From Xanthomonas sp. (GTDB lineage: Bacteria; Pseudomonadota; Gammaproteobacteria; Xanthomonadales; Xanthomonadaceae), in the NCBI RefSeq assembly GCF_017163755.1, contig NZ_JAFIWC010000031.1:1-59214 (forward strand): DNA of 59,214 nucleotides, given 5' to 3'. A model generated the notes under the pieces. That model had not been told where the DNA came from, ran no database searches, and saw only the letters and a list, made by a program, of their open reading frames with translations. How positions within the stretch are numbered: position 1 is the first letter of the stretch; every line of letters begins with the position of its first letter. This document shows, in pieces, positions 20,303 to 31,859 of the stretch. The translations under genes and the position numbers were made by a program.

Positions 20303-21730
20303 TCAGCCCTGCATCTGTTCCAGCTCGCGGCCCTTGGTCTCGTACACGTACTTGAGCACGAAGAACACCGAGATGAAGGCGGCCACGGTGTAGATGCCGT
20401 AGGCGCCGGCCAGGCCGATGCTGCCGAGCAGGATCGGGAAGCTGACGGTGATGGCGAAGTTCGAGGTCCACTGCGCCGCGCCGGCCACCGCTAGGCCCGA
20501 GCCGCGGATTTGGTTGGGGAACATCTCGCCCAGCATCACCCACATCACCGGGCCCCAGGACATGTTGAAGAAGATCACGTAGACGTTGGCGGCGATCAGC
20601 GCCAGCCGGCCCATGCCCGGCGACAGCGCCAGCTTGCCGGCCTCGTCCAGCGACGCGCTGGCGAAGGCCAAGGTCACCAGCGCCAGCGACACCGCCATGC
20701 CGGCCGAGCCGATCCACAGCAGCGGCTTGCGCCCGATCTTGTCGATCAGCATCACCGTGACCAGGCAGGCGCCGATGCTCAGGCCGCCGGACAGCACGTT
20801 GATCAGCAGCGCGTCGCTTTCGGAGAAGCCCACCGCCTGCCACAGCACCGCGCCGTAGTAGAACACCACGTTGATGCCGACCAGCTGCTGGAACGTGGCC
20901 AGGCCGATGCCGATCCACACGATCGGGCGGATCTTGCCGGTGGCCTTGCTGACCAGGTCCGACAGCTTGGGCCGGTGCTGGTCGGCGGCCAGCGAGCCGG
21001 AGATCTCAGTGAGCTTGGTCTGCGCCTCGCGCGGGCCGTACAGCTTGGTCAGCACGGTCAGCGCATGCTCGCGGCGGCCCTTGACCACCAGATAGCGCGG
21101 GCTTTCCGGGATCGCCAGCAACAGCAGCAGGAACACCAGCGATGGGAACGCCTGCATCCAGAACATCCAGCGCCACGCCGCCTGCCCCAGCCACAGCGCC
21201 TCGGTCGAGGCCCCGGCCGCCTTGGCCAGGAAGTAGTTGCTGAGGAAGGCGCAGAACAGGCCGCTGATGATCGCGATCTGCTGCACCGTGGCCAGGCGCC
21301 CGCGGTAGCGCGCCGACGCCACTTCGGCGATGTACGCCGGCGACATCACGCTGGCCGCGCCGACCGCGAAGCCGCCGAGCACGCGCGCGAGGATGAACAC
21401 CAGCGAGGTGTGCGCCGCGCCGGCCGCCAGCGCCGACACCAGGAACAGCACCGCCGAGATGATCAGCACCACCCGGCGGCCCCACAGGTCGGCCAGGCGC
21501 CCGGCGAAGAACGCGCCGATCGCGCAGCCGAGCAGCATCGAGGCGACTTCGAAGCCGATGCCGGCCTCGCTGGACTGGAAGGTCTGCTTGAGTCCGTCGA
21601 CGGTGCCGTTGATCACGCCGCTGTCGAAGCCGAACAAAAAGCCGCCGATCGTCGCCACGCAGCTGATCAGGACGATGAAGCGGGTGTTTTCGCCGGCACT
21701 GGCGGCGGTGTCGAGTGAAGCGCTGGACAT
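20303..21730 (-). CDS. XylE-type sugar:H+ symporter (MFS)
   Basis: 475-residue, twelve-helix sugar porter. Signatures: GGFLFGFDSGVINGT (first helix), GRLADLWGRRVVL (loop 2-3), AIPESPRYLV (end of helix 6), QQLVGINVVFYYG (helix 7), IDKIGRKPLLW and YETKGRELEQ at the C-terminus. These match xylose/glucose/arabinose transporters of the XylE group. It is the last gene of the leftward cluster, 91 bp after xylA. That points to inner-membrane import of xylose (or glucose) released from xyloglucan in the periplasm; the substrate is inferred from its neighbours. Confidence 0.9.
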   Translation of the reverse strand: MSSASLDTAASAGENTRFIVLISCVATIGGFLFGFDSGVINGTVDGLKQTFQSSEAGIGFEVASMLLGCAIGAFFAGRLADLWGRRVVLIISAVLFLVSALAAGAAHTSLVFILARVLGGFAVGAASVMSPAYIAEVASARYRGRLATVQQIAIISGLFCAFLSNYFLAKAAGASTEALWLGQAAWRWMFWMQAFPSLVFLLLLLAIPESPRYLVVKGRREHALTVLTKLYGPREAQTKLTEISGSLAADQHRPKLSDLVSKATGKIRPIVWIGIGLATFQQLVGINVVFYYGAVLWQAVGFSESDALLINVLSGGLSIGACLVTVMLIDKIGRKPLLWIGSAGMAVSLALVTLAFASASLDEAGKLALSPGMGRLALIAANVYVIFFNMSWGPVMWVMLGEMFPNQIRGSGLAVAGAAQWTSNFAITVSFPILLGSIGLAGAYGIYTVAAFISVFFVLKYVYETKGRELEQMQG

Positions 21731-21821
21731 GGGATCACCTGGATTCGTGCAAGGGGCCGGGGACGCCGGGCATGTGCGGATACTGGCACGGCGCGCCGCG
21801 GCGCGCCGGCCCGGGCAAGCG

Positions 21822-23162
21822 TCAGCGCAGCAGGTACTGGTTGATCAGGTTCTCGTAGGCTTCCTGGCGGCCGCTGCGCTGCTGCGGCGCGCCGGCCTTG
21901 AGCGCATGCGCGTGCAGCTGCGCCAGCGTGCTGCGGCCGGCGGCGAACTCGGCGCCGGCGCCGCTGTCGAAGCTGGCGTAGCGCTCGGCCCGCCACTGCT
22001 CCAGCGGCGAGGACGTCAGCAGCGCATGCGCCACCTCCAGCCCGCGCGCGAACGCGTCCATGCCGCCGATGTGCGCCAGGAACAGGTCCTGCGGGTCGGA
22101 CGACTCGCGCCGCACCTTGGCGTCGAAGTTCAGTCCGCCCGGCGCCAGACCGCCCTGCCGCAGCACCACCAGCATCGCCCCCACCGTGTCGTACAGGTCG
22201 GTCGGGAACTGGTCGGTGTCCCAGCCGTTCTGCGGGTTGCCGCGGTTGGCGTCGATGCTGCCCAGCAGCCCCGCATCGGAAGCCACCTGCAGGTCGTGCT
22301 CGAAGCTGTGCCCGGACAGCGTGGCGTGGTTGGCCTCGATGTTGAGCTTGAAGTCCTTGTCCAGCCCGTGCTCGCGCAGGAAGCCGATCACCGTGGCGCT
22401 GTCGAAGTCGTACTGGTGCTTCATCGGCTCCATCGGCTTGGGCTCGATCAGGAAGTTGCCGGTGAAGCCGATGCTGCGCCCGTAGTCGCGCGCGGCGGTC
22501 AGGAACCGCGCCATGTGCGCCTGCTCGCGCTTCATCTGCGTGTTGTGCAGGCACGCATAGCCTTCGCGCCCGCCCCAGAACACGTAGTTCTCCCCGCCCA
22601 GCGCCACCGTGGCGTCCAGCGCCGCCTTGACCTGCACCGCCGCGCGCGCCACCACGTCGAAATCCGGGTTGGTCGAGGCGCCGTTCATGTAGCGCGGGTG
22701 GCTGAACAGGTTCGCCGTGCCCCACAGCAGCTTGATCCCGGTGTCGGCCTGGCGCTGCCTGGCGATGCCCACCATGTGCTGCAGGTTGGCCTCGTACTCG
22801 CCGATGTCCTCCGCGTCCGGCGCCAGGTCGATGTCGTGGAAGCAGTAGTACGGCACGCCGAGCTTGGTGAAGAACTCGAACGCCGCATCGGCCTTGGCCT
22901 CGGCGCGCGACAGCGCCGCGCCGCCGGCATCCCACGGATAGGCGCGCGTGCCCGGCCCGAACGGATCGGCGCCGTTGCCGCAGAAGCTGTGCCAGTACGC
23001 CACCGCAAAGCGCAGGTGCTCGGCCATGGTCTTGTCGCCGATCCGCTTGTCGGCGTCGTAGACCTTGAACGCCAGCGGGTTGTCCGAGGCCTTGCCTTCG
23101 AACGGGATGCGGCCGATGCCGGGGAAATATTCCTGGGCGCCGACGAAAACGGAAGTGCTCAT
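21822..23162 (-). CDS. xylA: Xylose isomerase
   Basis: 446-residue class II xylose isomerase converting D-xylose to D-xylulose in the cytosol. Catalytic and metal-binding signatures are present: [61 protein letters not shown] and [20 protein letters not shown]. The start is ATG 23162. It follows xylB by 50 bp. Xylose here would come from the GH31 enzyme encoded upstream in the same unit. Confidence 0.96.
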   Translation of the reverse strand: MSTSVFVGAQEYFPGIGRIPFEGKASDNPLAFKVYDADKRIGDKTMAEHLRFAVAYWHSFCGNGADPFGPGTRAYPWDAGGAALSRAEAKADAAFEFFTKLGVPYYCFHDIDLAPDAEDIGEYEANLQHMVGIARQRQADTGIKLLWGTANLFSHPRYMNGASTNPDFDVVARAAVQVKAALDATVALGGENYVFWGGREGYACLHNTQMKREQAHMARFLTAARDYGRSIGFTGNFLIEPKPMEPMKHQYDFDSATVIGFLREHGLDKDFKLNIEANHATLSGHSFEHDLQVASDAGLLGSIDANRGNPQNGWDTDQFPTDLYDTVGAMLVVLRQGGLAPGGLNFDAKVRRESSDPQDLFLAHIGGMDAFARGLEVAHALLTSSPLEQWRAERYASFDSGAGAEFAAGRSTLAQLHAHALKAGAPQQRSGRQEAYENLINQYLLR

Positions 23163-23212
23163 GACGAAGTCCTGGTTGCGTTTGGGGGAATGCGGAACGG
23201 GAACGAAAATAC

Positions 23213-24706
23213 TCAGCCGGCGTAGAGCGGGCCGATGGCGTGCAAGTGTTGCAGGAAAGTCCGGTAGTGCGCCTGGTACTGCGCACCGCGCTGCGGGTCC
23301 GGCCGCGCGGCCAGCGACGCGTCGTCCTGCTGGTGCGCCAGCACCACCTCGGCCAGCGTGGCGCGCGCGCCCTGCGCGTGGCCGTCGGCCCACAGCGCCT
23401 GCAGCGCGGCGCCGAACGCGGCGCCCTCGGCCTGCGCCGGCACGTGCACCGGCAGCGCGAACAGGTCGGCGACCAGCTGCCTCCAGCCGGCGCTCTTGCT
23501 GCCGCCGCCGGTGACGTAGATCGAGTCGAAGCGCAGCCCGGCGTCGACGAAGGCGTCGAAGCCGTTGCGCAGGCTGTAGGTCGCCCCTTCCATCGCCGCA
23601 CGGTAGAAGTGCGCCGGGGTGGTGTTGTGCAGGTCCATGCCGGTCAGGCAGCCGCGCGCGGCCGGCAGGTTCGGGGTGCGCTCGCCGTTGAAGAACGGCA
23701 GCAGCACCAGCCCGCCGGCACCGGGCTCGGTGGCGGCCAGCAGCGCCTCGCCTTCGCCGGTCCTGATCCCGAACAGGCGCGAGATGGTCTCGGTGGCGAC
23801 GGTGCAGTTCATCGTGCAGATCAGCGGCAGCCAGCCGCCGCTGGACGAGCAGAACGCGGCCCAGCGCGCGGCGTCGTCGACCACCGGCCGGTCGGCGTAG
23901 GCGAACAGCGTGCCCGAGGTGCCCAGGCTCATCGTCAGCCGCCCCGGCACCACGTTGCCGGTGCCGATCGCGGCCATCATGTTGTCGCCGCCGCCGGTGG
24001 CCACGCGCACCTGCCGCGGCAGGCCCAGCGTCTGCGCCGCCGCCGCGGACAGCGCGAAGGTGGTCTCGGTCGGCACCAGCGGCGGCAGCGCCGCGGCCAG
24101 GTCGCGCTGCGGGTCGATCGCCGCCAGCAACGGCGCCGACCACTGCCGGGTGCGCACGTCGAGCCAGCCGCTGCCGGAGGCGTCGCCGAATTCGGTGTAG
24201 CGCTCGCCGGTCAGCCAGAAGTTGACGTAGTCGTGCGGCAGCATCACCGAGCGCATCGCCGCGTATGCGTCGGCGCGGTGCTTGCGCGTCCACGGCAGCT
24301 TGGAGGCGGTGTAGCCGGCGAGGATCGGGTTGCCGGCCAGCTCCACGCAGCGCTGCGCGCCGCCGGCGGCGGCCATGATCTCGTCGCATTCGCGCTGGGT
24401 GCTGGTGTCGCACCACAGCTTGACCGGCGCGGTCACCTGCCCTTGCGCGTCCACCGGCACGAAGCCGTGCTGCTGGCCGGACACCGCGATCGCGCGCACC
24501 TGCGCACGCTGCTGCGCGCTGAGCGCGGCGAAGCAGGCGACGATGCCGTCGATCCACCACTGCGCCTGCTGCTCGCGGGTGCCGTCGTCGCGGCTGATCA
24601 GTTCCAGCGCGTGGCCGTGCGTGGCGACCACGCGGCGGCTGTCCGCGTCGTAGGCCAGCAGCTTGACGCTCTGCGTGCCCACATCCAGGCCGATGTACAG
24701 GCTCAT
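23213..24706 (-). CDS. xylB: Xylulokinase
   Basis: 497-residue FGGY-family kinase phosphorylating D-xylulose. The N-terminal phosphate loop is [27 protein letters not shown] contains the catalytic Asp region; [14 protein letters not shown] and [18 protein letters not shown] form the ATP site. ATG 24706 overlaps the GH95 stop codon (ATGA), so synthesis is coupled to the fucosidase. xylA follows. Confidence 0.95.
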   Translation of the reverse strand: MSLYIGLDVGTQSVKLLAYDADSRRVVATHGHALELISRDDGTREQQAQWWIDGIVACFAALSAQQRAQVRAIAVSGQQHGFVPVDAQGQVTAPVKLWCDTSTQRECDEIMAAAGGAQRCVELAGNPILAGYTASKLPWTRKHRADAYAAMRSVMLPHDYVNFWLTGERYTEFGDASGSGWLDVRTRQWSAPLLAAIDPQRDLAAALPPLVPTETTFALSAAAAQTLGLPRQVRVATGGGDNMMAAIGTGNVVPGRLTMSLGTSGTLFAYADRPVVDDAARWAAFCSSSGGWLPLICTMNCTVATETISRLFGIRTGEGEALLAATEPGAGGLVLLPFFNGERTPNLPAARGCLTGMDLHNTTPAHFYRAAMEGATYSLRNGFDAFVDAGLRFDSIYVTGGGSKSAGWRQLVADLFALPVHVPAQAEGAAFGAALQALWADGHAQGARATLAEVVLAHQQDDASLAARPDPQRGAQYQAHYRTFLQHLHAIGPLYAG

Positions 24707-27075
24707 CGCCGCACCAGCGTGTCGTTGCGCAAAACCAGTTCCATCGTCGCTCCAGGTTGAAGGTCGGCGCTCAGGGTCTGCCCGCCGTATACCACGGTGT
24801 AGTGTCCGCCGCGATCGCTGGACAGGCGAGCGCTTTGCAGGCGTCCGTCACGCCATGCCAGGTCCACGCCGGCGGCGCCGCGCACGCGCAGCCCGCGCAC
24901 CTGCCCCTGCGGCCATGCCTGCGGCAGCGCCGGCAACAGCCAGATGCTGCCGCCCCAGCTTTGCAGCAACATCTCGGTGATGCCCGCGGTGCCGCCGAAG
25001 TTGCCGTCGATCTGGAACGGCGGGTGCGCGTCGAACAGGTTCGGGTAGCTGCGCTGCGGCGACAGCAGCTTCTTCAGGATCGCGTAGGCGTGCTCGCCGT
25101 CGCCCAGCCGCGCCCACAGGTTCAGCCGCCAGCCGATGCCCCAGCCGGTGGCGTCGTCGCCGCGGATCTGCAGCGAGCGCTTTGCCGCGGCCGCCAGGTC
25201 CGGGGTGTCGCGCGGGTTGATCTGCGCCGACGGGTACAGCGCGTACAGATGCGAGACGTGGCGGTGGTGGATTTCCGGCGCCTCCATGTCCCAGTCCTGC
25301 TGCCACTCCTGCAGCTGCCCGGCCTTGCCGATGCGGTGCGGCGGCAGCTGCGCGCGCAGCGCCGCCAGCTGCGCGGCGAACTGCGCGTCGCGCCCGAGCA
25401 GCCGCGCGGCCTCGATGCACTGCCCGAACAGGTCGCGCAGCAGCTGCGCGTCCATCGACGGGCCGGCGCACAACGCCGCGCCGAACGGATGCTGGTTCTC
25501 CGGCGAGATCGACGGATTGGTGACCATCGCGCCGGTGCCCGGGTCGCGCACCAGGGTGGCGGCGAAGAACTCGGCCGCGCCCTTGAACAGCGGGTAGACG
25601 CGCTGCAGGTAGGCGCGGTCGCGGCCGTAGTCCCAGCGGTCCCACAATTGCTGCAGCAGCCATACCCCGCCCAGCGGCCACAGGCTCCACTTGGCGCCGT
25701 CGATCGGCCCGGCCTGGCGCCACAGGTCGGTGTTGTTGTGCACCACCCAGCCCGGCGCGCCGTACAAGGTGCGCGCGGTGCGCGCGCCGGTGCGCGCCAG
25801 GTCGAACAGCATCGCCTCCAGCGGCTCGACGCATTCGTGCAGCGCATTGGCCTCGCTGGGCCAGTAGTTCATCTCGGTGTTGACGTTGATGGTGTACTTG
25901 CTTTCCCACGGCGGGTCCATCAGGTCGTTCCACACCCCCTGCAGGTTGGCCGGCTGGCTGCCGGCGCGCGAGCTGCAGATCAGCAGGTAGCGGCCGTACT
26001 GGTGGTACAGCGCGTCCAGCGCCGGATCGTCCTGCGGCTGCGCGCGCACGCGCTCGTCGGTGGGCCGCTGCGCCGCGGCGTGGCCGCCCAGGTCCAGGGA
26101 CACGCGGCGGAACAGGCGCCGGTGCTCGGCGAGGTGGCGCGACAGCAGTTGGGCGTAGTCCAGCGCGGCCGCCTTGCGCAGGGTCTGCTCGGTGGCGCGC
26201 AGCGGGTCGCCGCCGACGTCGTCGTAGCGCCGGTAGCTGGTGGCCGCGGCCAGCAGCAGCACCACCTCGTCGGCGCCGTCGATGCGCAGGCGGTCGCGCT
26301 CGAACGCCAGCTGGCCGCCGCGCACCCGCGGCAGCACGCGCAGCGCGAAACCGAGCTTGCCGTCGATGCCGTAGCGCGCCGCATTGCGCCCGTGGAACAG
26401 CAGGCCGTCGCCGTCGCGCAGCACCTCGCCGGCCTGCGGGCTGTCGATGCCCACGCGCAGCGACAGCGCGCCCGGCCTGTCGGCGCTCAGGCGCACCACG
26501 ATGCACTGTTCGGTCGGCGAGACGAACACCTCGCGCCGGTACGTGGTACCGCCGCTGACGAAGCGCGTGGTCGCCACCGCGCTGTCCAGGTCCAGCTCGC
26601 GCCGGTACTCGCCGATGTCGTCGGCGCGCGCGTGGTCCAGCAGCAGGTCGCCGAGCGGCTGGAACGGCATCTGCTTGAGCGGGCGCGACAGGAACTTGGC
26701 ATCGGCCAGCGCCTCGGCCTCGGCGTAGCGCCCGGCGAAGACCAGCGCGCGGATCTGCGGCAGCGCTTCCAGCCCTTCCGGGCTGTCGGCATGGTACGGG
26801 CCGCCGGCGTACAGCGTGTCCTCGTTCAACTGCACGCGCTCGTGGGCGATCCCGCCCCATACCATCGCGCCGAGCCGGCCGTTGCCGACCGGCAACGCCT
26901 CGACCCACTGCGTCGCCGGCTGCCGGTACCACAGCGTCAGCGCGTCGGGGCCGGGCGGCGGCGGCGCGGCCTTGGCCGCGGCGGCGCGCGCCGACGACGG
27001 CCACGGCAACGCCGCCGCGGCCACGCCGACGCCCAGCGCGGCGCACAGGCCGCGGCGGGTCAGGTCCGCGCTCAT
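24703..27075 (-). CDS. GH95 alpha-L-fucosidase
   Basis: 790-residue glycoside hydrolase family 95 enzyme. The family is known for alpha-1,2-L-fucosidase (some alpha-L-galactosidase) activity and removes the fucose cap of xyloglucan side chains. The signal peptide [20 protein letters not shown] has adjacent arginines and may use the Tat route. Signatures: [96 protein letters not shown] region and [16 protein letters not shown] 27075 is chosen over an upstream in-frame ATG because the signal peptide starts there. It lies 103 bp after GH31. Confidence 0.92.
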   Translation of the reverse strand: MSADLTRRGLCAALGVGVAAAALPWPSSARAAAAKAAPPPPGPDALTLWYRQPATQWVEALPVGNGRLGAMVWGGIAHERVQLNEDTLYAGGPYHADSPEGLEALPQIRALVFAGRYAEAEALADAKFLSRPLKQMPFQPLGDLLLDHARADDIGEYRRELDLDSAVATTRFVSGGTTYRREVFVSPTEQCIVVRLSADRPGALSLRVGIDSPQAGEVLRDGDGLLFHGRNAARYGIDGKLGFALRVLPRVRGGQLAFERDRLRIDGADEVVLLLAAATSYRRYDDVGGDPLRATEQTLRKAAALDYAQLLSRHLAEHRRLFRRVSLDLGGHAAAQRPTDERVRAQPQDDPALDALYHQYGRYLLICSSRAGSQPANLQGVWNDLMDPPWESKYTINVNTEMNYWPSEANALHECVEPLEAMLFDLARTGARTARTLYGAPGWVVHNNTDLWRQAGPIDGAKWSLWPLGGVWLLQQLWDRWDYGRDRAYLQRVYPLFKGAAEFFAATLVRDPGTGAMVTNPSISPENQHPFGAALCAGPSMDAQLLRDLFGQCIEAARLLGRDAQFAAQLAALRAQLPPHRIGKAGQLQEWQQDWDMEAPEIHHRHVSHLYALYPSAQINPRDTPDLAAAAKRSLQIRGDDATGWGIGWRLNLWARLGDGEHAYAILKKLLSPQRSYPNLFDAHPPFQIDGNFGGTAGITEMLLQSWGGSIWLLPALPQAWPQGQVRGLRVRGAAGVDLAWRDGRLQSARLSSDRGGHYTVVYGGQTLSADLQPGATMELVLRNDTLVRR

Positions 27076-27178
27076 CGCCGGGCTCCGTGGCGCGCACGGC
27101 GCGCGCCGCGCGATGCATCGCGGCACGGTCCGGTGGCGATGCGCGGAGGCGGCAGGCCGGCCGCGTTCCCCGGCCCGC

Positions 27179-30064
27179 TCATCGCGCCTTGCGCTTGGCG
27201 CCGGCCGCCGGCGCCTTGACCGTCTTCGCGCGGCCGTCGTAGACGAAGCTGGTGTCGGCCTTGGGCTCCAGCGCGCCGGCATCGGTGCGCGGGCCGCCGA
27301 CGAAACGCACGCGGATGGTGCGCTTGGCCAGCATGCCCGGGTAGCCGCCTTCGCGCGCGCCCACGCTCAGTTCGCCCTTGGCCTGGTTCCAGACCAGCGG
27401 GATGCGGCTGAACTCGCCCTTCTCGTAGCCGTAGCCCTTGCCGTCGTCCTCGTACAGCGAGAACGCGCCGTCGGCGCCGGTGTAGACGACCACGGTCAGC
27501 GGCGCGTCCGGCTTCTCGTCGACGTACTGCTGCACCGTGGTGGTCGGCACGATCGCGCCGGCGCGCACGAACAGCGGCATGCGCTGCAGCGGCGCGTCGG
27601 CCTCGATGCGCTGGCCGCCGTCGAAGCGCTTGCCGGTGTAGAAGTCGTACCAGGCGCTGCCGGCCGGCAGGTATACCGGCCGCGAAGTGGCCTTGAACCG
27701 GGTCACCGGTGCGACCAGGAACGCCGGGCCGAACAGGTACTGGTCGGCGATGTCGCGGACCTGCGGGTCGTTGGGGAAATCCATCGGCAGCCCGCGCATC
27801 ATGCTGCCGTCGCGGTGGTAGGTGTCGCCGGCCAGGGTGTAGATGTACGGCAGCAGCGTGTAGCGCAGCTTGTCGTAGTACACCATGCTGTCGTAGTACG
27901 GGGTGCCTTCCGGGGCGATGTTCCAGATCTCGCGGTACGGGAACTGGCCGTGCGAGCGGAACAGCGGCACGAACGCGCCGAATTGGAACCAGCGGGTGTT
28001 GAGCTCGCGCCATTCCGGCAGGTGCGCCGGGTCCTGGTCCTCGTAGCGCTTCTCCACCGAGAAACCGCCGATGTCGAAGGTCCAGTTGGGCAGGCCCGAC
28101 ATGGACACGTTGACGCCGGCGGAGATCTGCTCGCGCATGTCGTCCCAGCGCGAGACGATGTCGCCGCTCCACACCGCCACCGCGTTGCGCTGGGTGCCGG
28201 CATAGCCCTTGCGCGAGAGGATGAACACGCGCTTGCCGTCGGCGGCGCGGTCGCCTTCGTAGACGCCCTGGGTGTGCGGCAGCGGATAGGAGTTGAAGAA
28301 CTCGGTGGACGGGCCGAGCGCGGTGGGCGTGGTGCGCGCCTTGCGCTCGCCGATGTCCAGGTTGGAATGCACGTCCGGCTCGTCGGCGTCCATCCACCAC
28401 GCATCGAAGCCCTTGCTGTTGAGCTTTTCGTTGATCTGGCGCCAGTAGATGGACTGCGCCTGCGCCGAATACGGGTCGTAGAACGAATTCTTGTAGCCCT
28501 TGCCGATCCAGTCCAGCTCGCCGACCTCGACGTTGCGCTTGTACATGTAGCCGGCCGCGTCCAGTTCCTTGTAGTTGGCGGTGGTCGGGTAGAACTTGGG
28601 CCAGATCGAAATCATGATCTGCCCGTGCAGGTCGTGCACCTGCTTGACCATGCCGTCCGGGTCGGGGAAGTTCACCGTGTCGAAGTCGTGCGAACCCCAC
28701 GCGTTCTCCGGCCAGTACGACCAGTCGAGCACGATGTTGTCCACCGGCAGCTTGCGCCTGCGGTACTCGGCCAGCGCGCCGACCAGTTCGTCCTGGGTCT
28801 TGTAGCGCTCGCGGCTCTGCCAGAAGCCGTAGGCCCACTTCGGCAGCAGCACCGCCTTGCCGGTCAGTTCGCGATAGCCGGCGATGACCTGGTCGGCGTT
28901 GTCGCCGGCGACGAAGTAGTAGTCGATCATCTGCCCGGCCTCGGACCACAGCGACAGGTCCTTGGCCTCGGCGGCCGGCAGCGGGTCGCGGTGCAGCAGC
29001 GCGATGTAGCTGGGGTCGATCAGGTCCCACTCGACCTTGACCTTGTGCCGCTGGCCCGGCTGCAGCGCGAGCGTGAACTCGTGGTGCCACGGGTTCCAGT
29101 TCTGGCGCCAGCGGTCGATCACCAGCTTGCCGTCCACGTACAGCTTGGCGTACTCGCTGGCGTACAGCGAGAAGGTGTGCGCGCCGCCGCGCTTGGCCTC
29201 GATCTCGCCTTCCCAGCTGACCTGCATGCGGCTCTTGTCGCTGGGCTTGGCCTTGCTCGGGAACTTGCTCAGGTCTTTCAGGTATTGGTAGTTGATCTCC
29301 TTCTCGCGGCGCTCGACCACCTGCTTGCCGTTGACCGAATAGCGCGCGGTGAGCGCGCCCGGCTTGCCCTTGGCGTCGTACAGCTTCAGCGACGCCGGCA
29401 GCGGCTGCAGGCCGCGCGGGTCGCCCATGCGGGTGATGGAGTTGTTGTCCCAGAGGATGCCGTAGTTGCGGCTGGACACCAGGTACGGCACCGCCAGGTC
29501 GATATTGCTCTGCAGCAGCTCGACGTTGCGGCCCTTCTGGTTCATCCAGCCCTGCTGGTGCTGGCCGAAGCCGTAGAACGCTTCGTCGTCGGGCGAGGCG
29601 AAGCGCTGGCGTGTGCTCAGGTAGGCCTTGCCCTCCACCTTCAGCGGCGAGAAGCTGCGCCCGCCGGCCACTTCGGCCAGCAGCGGCTTGCCGCCGGCAT
29701 CGACGAAGCTGACATGGCCGTCGACCGTGGACACCTGCGCGGTGACCTTGGCGGTCTTCACCTGCACCGTGTCGCCCTGCTCGTCGAGCTGGAACGCGGT
29801 GTCGCCCTGCACCGGCACCCGCATCAGGCTGGGGGTGCGCTGGAAGTCGCCGTCCGGATCGGCGCTGACGCGGATGATGCCGCTGTCCACCACCTGCAGG
29901 CGCACCGGCGCGGCGCCCTTGGCGCTGGGACGCACGGTGACGCCGTCGGCGTCCTGCTTCACTTCCTGCGCCTCGGCGCCGGCGGCGAGCACGGCCAGCG
30001 CCAGGGCCAGCAGTCGCGGCAGCGGCTTCATCGCCAGGCGGGCGGGTCGGTTCGGGTTGTGCAT
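27179..30064 (-). CDS. GH31 alpha-xylosidase with PA14 insert
   Basis: 961-residue exported alpha-xylosidase. A signal peptide follows MKPLPRLLALALAVLAAG. The N-terminal beta-sandwich (~45-230) carries an inserted PA14 domain (~230-360, YASEYAKLYVDGKLVIDRW), as in the xyloglucan-specific Cellvibrio enzyme Xyl31A. The GH31 barrel follows: nucleophile D559 in WWMDADEPD and acid/base D635 in WSGDIVSRW. ATG 30064 is chosen because AAGGAGTG precedes it. It removes the non-reducing terminal xylose from xyloglucan oligosaccharides. It sits between the GH35 and GH95 genes. Confidence 0.94.
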   Translation of the reverse strand: MHNPNRPARLAMKPLPRLLALALAVLAAGAEAQEVKQDADGVTVRPSAKGAAPVRLQVVDSGIIRVSADPDGDFQRTPSLMRVPVQGDTAFQLDEQGDTVQVKTAKVTAQVSTVDGHVSFVDAGGKPLLAEVAGGRSFSPLKVEGKAYLSTRQRFASPDDEAFYGFGQHQQGWMNQKGRNVELLQSNIDLAVPYLVSSRNYGILWDNNSITRMGDPRGLQPLPASLKLYDAKGKPGALTARYSVNGKQVVERREKEINYQYLKDLSKFPSKAKPSDKSRMQVSWEGEIEAKRGGAHTFSLYASEYAKLYVDGKLVIDRWRQNWNPWHHEFTLALQPGQRHKVKVEWDLIDPSYIALLHRDPLPAAEAKDLSLWSEAGQMIDYYFVAGDNADQVIAGYRELTGKAVLLPKWAYGFWQSRERYKTQDELVGALAEYRRRKLPVDNIVLDWSYWPENAWGSHDFDTVNFPDPDGMVKQVHDLHGQIMISIWPKFYPTTANYKELDAAGYMYKRNVEVGELDWIGKGYKNSFYDPYSAQAQSIYWRQINEKLNSKGFDAWWMDADEPDVHSNLDIGERKARTTPTALGPSTEFFNSYPLPHTQGVYEGDRAADGKRVFILSRKGYAGTQRNAVAVWSGDIVSRWDDMREQISAGVNVSMSGLPNWTFDIGGFSVEKRYEDQDPAHLPEWRELNTRWFQFGAFVPLFRSHGQFPYREIWNIAPEGTPYYDSMVYYDKLRYTLLPYIYTLAGDTYHRDGSMMRGLPMDFPNDPQVRDIADQYLFGPAFLVAPVTRFKATSRPVYLPAGSAWYDFYTGKRFDGGQRIEADAPLQRMPLFVRAGAIVPTTTVQQYVDEKPDAPLTVVVYTGADGAFSLYEDDGKGYGYEKGEFSRIPLVWNQAKGELSVGAREGGYPGMLAKRTIRVRFVGGPRTDAGALEPKADTSFVYDGRAKTVKAPAAGAKRKAR

Positions 30065-30117
30065 GTTCACTCCTTGGTATCGCGTGACGGCGCCACCTCG
30101 ATGGCGGCGCCGAGGTG

Positions 30118-31842
30118 TCAGTAGGTGGCCAGCTTGATCTTCAGCAGTTGCGGCACGCTGGAGAAATTGACCCCGTAGTCGGTCTGGTCGCCGTTCCAGT
30201 TGCGCTGGAACCGCCACTGGCCGCCATCGTAGAAGCCTTCCTCGACCCGGTCGTAGACCATGTTGGCGGTCGCCTCGCTGGCCGGGTGCAGGGTCACTCG
30301 CGCGTGATAGGCGGTGACCAGGAACTCGTCCGGGCCCAGCTCGGCGATCAGCGCCGCGCCGATGGGTTCGGGATTGCCGGGCGGCTCGCCCTTGAACCAG
30401 AACTGCGGCACGCCGTAGGTGATGGTCGCGCTCCAGCGGTCGTTGAGCCGCAGCTCCTGCACCGGCTGTCCGGGTTCCTCGGCGGTGCCGTGCAGCTTGC
30501 CTTCCGAGGCGGCCTTGGCGAACGCGCGCATGCCCAGGCCCACCGACTTGAAGCCGAGCGCGAACGGGGCCAGGGTGGCCTCGTCCACGTTCTTGGCGCC
30601 CAGCGGATAGTTGGAGTAGCGGGTGTAGTCGATGCCGAAGGTGGACCAGCCGATGCCGTCGTGGCCCAGCGTCGGGTACAGGTAGCGCGCGTATTCGGGG
30701 CGGTTGCCGGTCTCGGCCACGAACAGCGCGTTGTCCGCGCGCGCGTAGCGCTCGAGCACCGTGGTGTACATGCGGTACTCGGGCATGTAGATGTCCGGCG
30801 CCAGCAGGTCGATGTGCGGCGCGGCCGCCTTCCAGACGTCGAGCACGTTGTCGGTGGGGCCGCCGCTGGCGTACTGGCCCGGCTGGCCGGGATTGAACGG
30901 TCCGCGCAATGCCGCGTTGACGTACATCGGCAGCGGGTATTCGGCCTTGCCCGCCTCGGCCAGCTGGTCGATGAAGCGGCCGATGTGCCAGGCGTGGAAG
31001 AACTCGTCGGCATCGGCGCCGAACACCTGCGCCCAGGTGCCCGGCTGCCGGCCCAGCTTCTTCACCAGCGCATCGGGCACCGGGCCGTCGAAGGCCTGCT
31101 GCGCCATCGGCGAGAAGTCGCGCACGCTGCCGTAGGTGCCCGGCTCGTTCTCCGGCTGCACCATGATCACGGTGCGTTGCGGATCGGCCTGCTTGAGGTG
31201 CTTCATGAAGGCGACGAAGGCCTTGCGGTCGGCCTCCAGCGTGGCCGGCGCCAGCGGCGACAGCGAGCCGATGCGCTTGCCGTCGCGGGTGACCACGCGC
31301 GGGAAGCGCGCGTTGTCAGTCTTGACCCAGCGCGGCGTGTAGTTCGGTCCGTTGTTCTTCCAGGTGCCGAACCACAGCAGCACCAGCCGCACCTTGCGCT
31401 CGCGCGCCTGCGCCAGCAGCGTGTCGACGAAGGAGAAGTCGAACCTGCCCTCTTCCGGCTCCACCTGCTCCCAGGCGATCGGCACCTGCACGGTGTTGGG
31501 GCCCAGCACTTCCATCGCCGGCCACACCTGCTCCAGCGCCGCCGGATAGTTGCTGGAATTGTTGACCTGCGCGCCGAGGATCAGGAACGGCTCGCCGTCC
31601 ACGAGCAGCGCGTGCCTGCCGTCCTTGCTGACGAACTGCGGGATCGGCGCCTCCTTGGCCGCCGGCGCGGGCGCCGGCGCAGCGCCGGGCTGGCCGGCGG
31701 CGGGATCGACGGCGCCGCTGCGCGCGGCAGGCGGGTCGGGTTCGCCGGACTGGCACGCGGCCAGGGCCAGCGCCAGTGCGGATACCAGCAGCGGACGCCA
31801 GCGCGGGGGCGCGGCGCGATGGCGCGGAACAGGGGTTTTCAT
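30118..31842 (-). CDS. GH35 beta-galactosidase lipoprotein (DUF5597 C-terminus)
   Basis: 574-residue lipoprotein: signal peptide with lipobox LALAAC, then a Pro/Ala linker (~40-65). The GH35-like barrel has [15 protein letters not shown], acid/base E233 in VQPENEPG and nucleophile E377 in [14 protein letters not shown]5597-like C-terminal domain follows. This matches the Cellvibrio Bgl35A type, known to take galactose off xyloglucan oligosaccharides. It is 17 bp downstream of the acetylesterase gene and 53 bp before GH31. The lipid anchor places it in the periplasm or on the outer membrane. Confidence 0.9.
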   Translation of the reverse strand: MKTPVPRHRAAPPRWRPLLVSALALALAACQSGEPDPPAARSGAVDPAAGQPGAAPAPAPAAKEAPIPQFVSKDGRHALLVDGEPFLILGAQVNNSSNYPAALEQVWPAMEVLGPNTVQVPIAWEQVEPEEGRFDFSFVDTLLAQARERKVRLVLLWFGTWKNNGPNYTPRWVKTDNARFPRVVTRDGKRIGSLSPLAPATLEADRKAFVAFMKHLKQADPQRTVIMVQPENEPGTYGSVRDFSPMAQQAFDGPVPDALVKKLGRQPGTWAQVFGADADEFFHAWHIGRFIDQLAEAGKAEYPLPMYVNAALRGPFNPGQPGQYASGGPTDNVLDVWKAAAPHIDLLAPDIYMPEYRMYTTVLERYARADNALFVAETGNRPEYARYLYPTLGHDGIGWSTFGIDYTRYSNYPLGAKNVDEATLAPFALGFKSVGLGMRAFAKAASEGKLHGTAEEPGQPVQELRLNDRWSATITYGVPQFWFKGEPPGNPEPIGAALIAELGPDEFLVTAYHARVTLHPASEATANMVYDRVEEGFYDGGQWRFQRNWNGDQTDYGVNFSSVPQLLKIKLATY

Positions 31843-31859
31843 GCGGGTAGGACTCCGTG

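Noticed and set aside
26816-30124. Long + strand frame opposite GH31/GH95
   Set aside because: Antisense artefact: low-complexity composition and no motif, against GH31 with intact catalytic residues.
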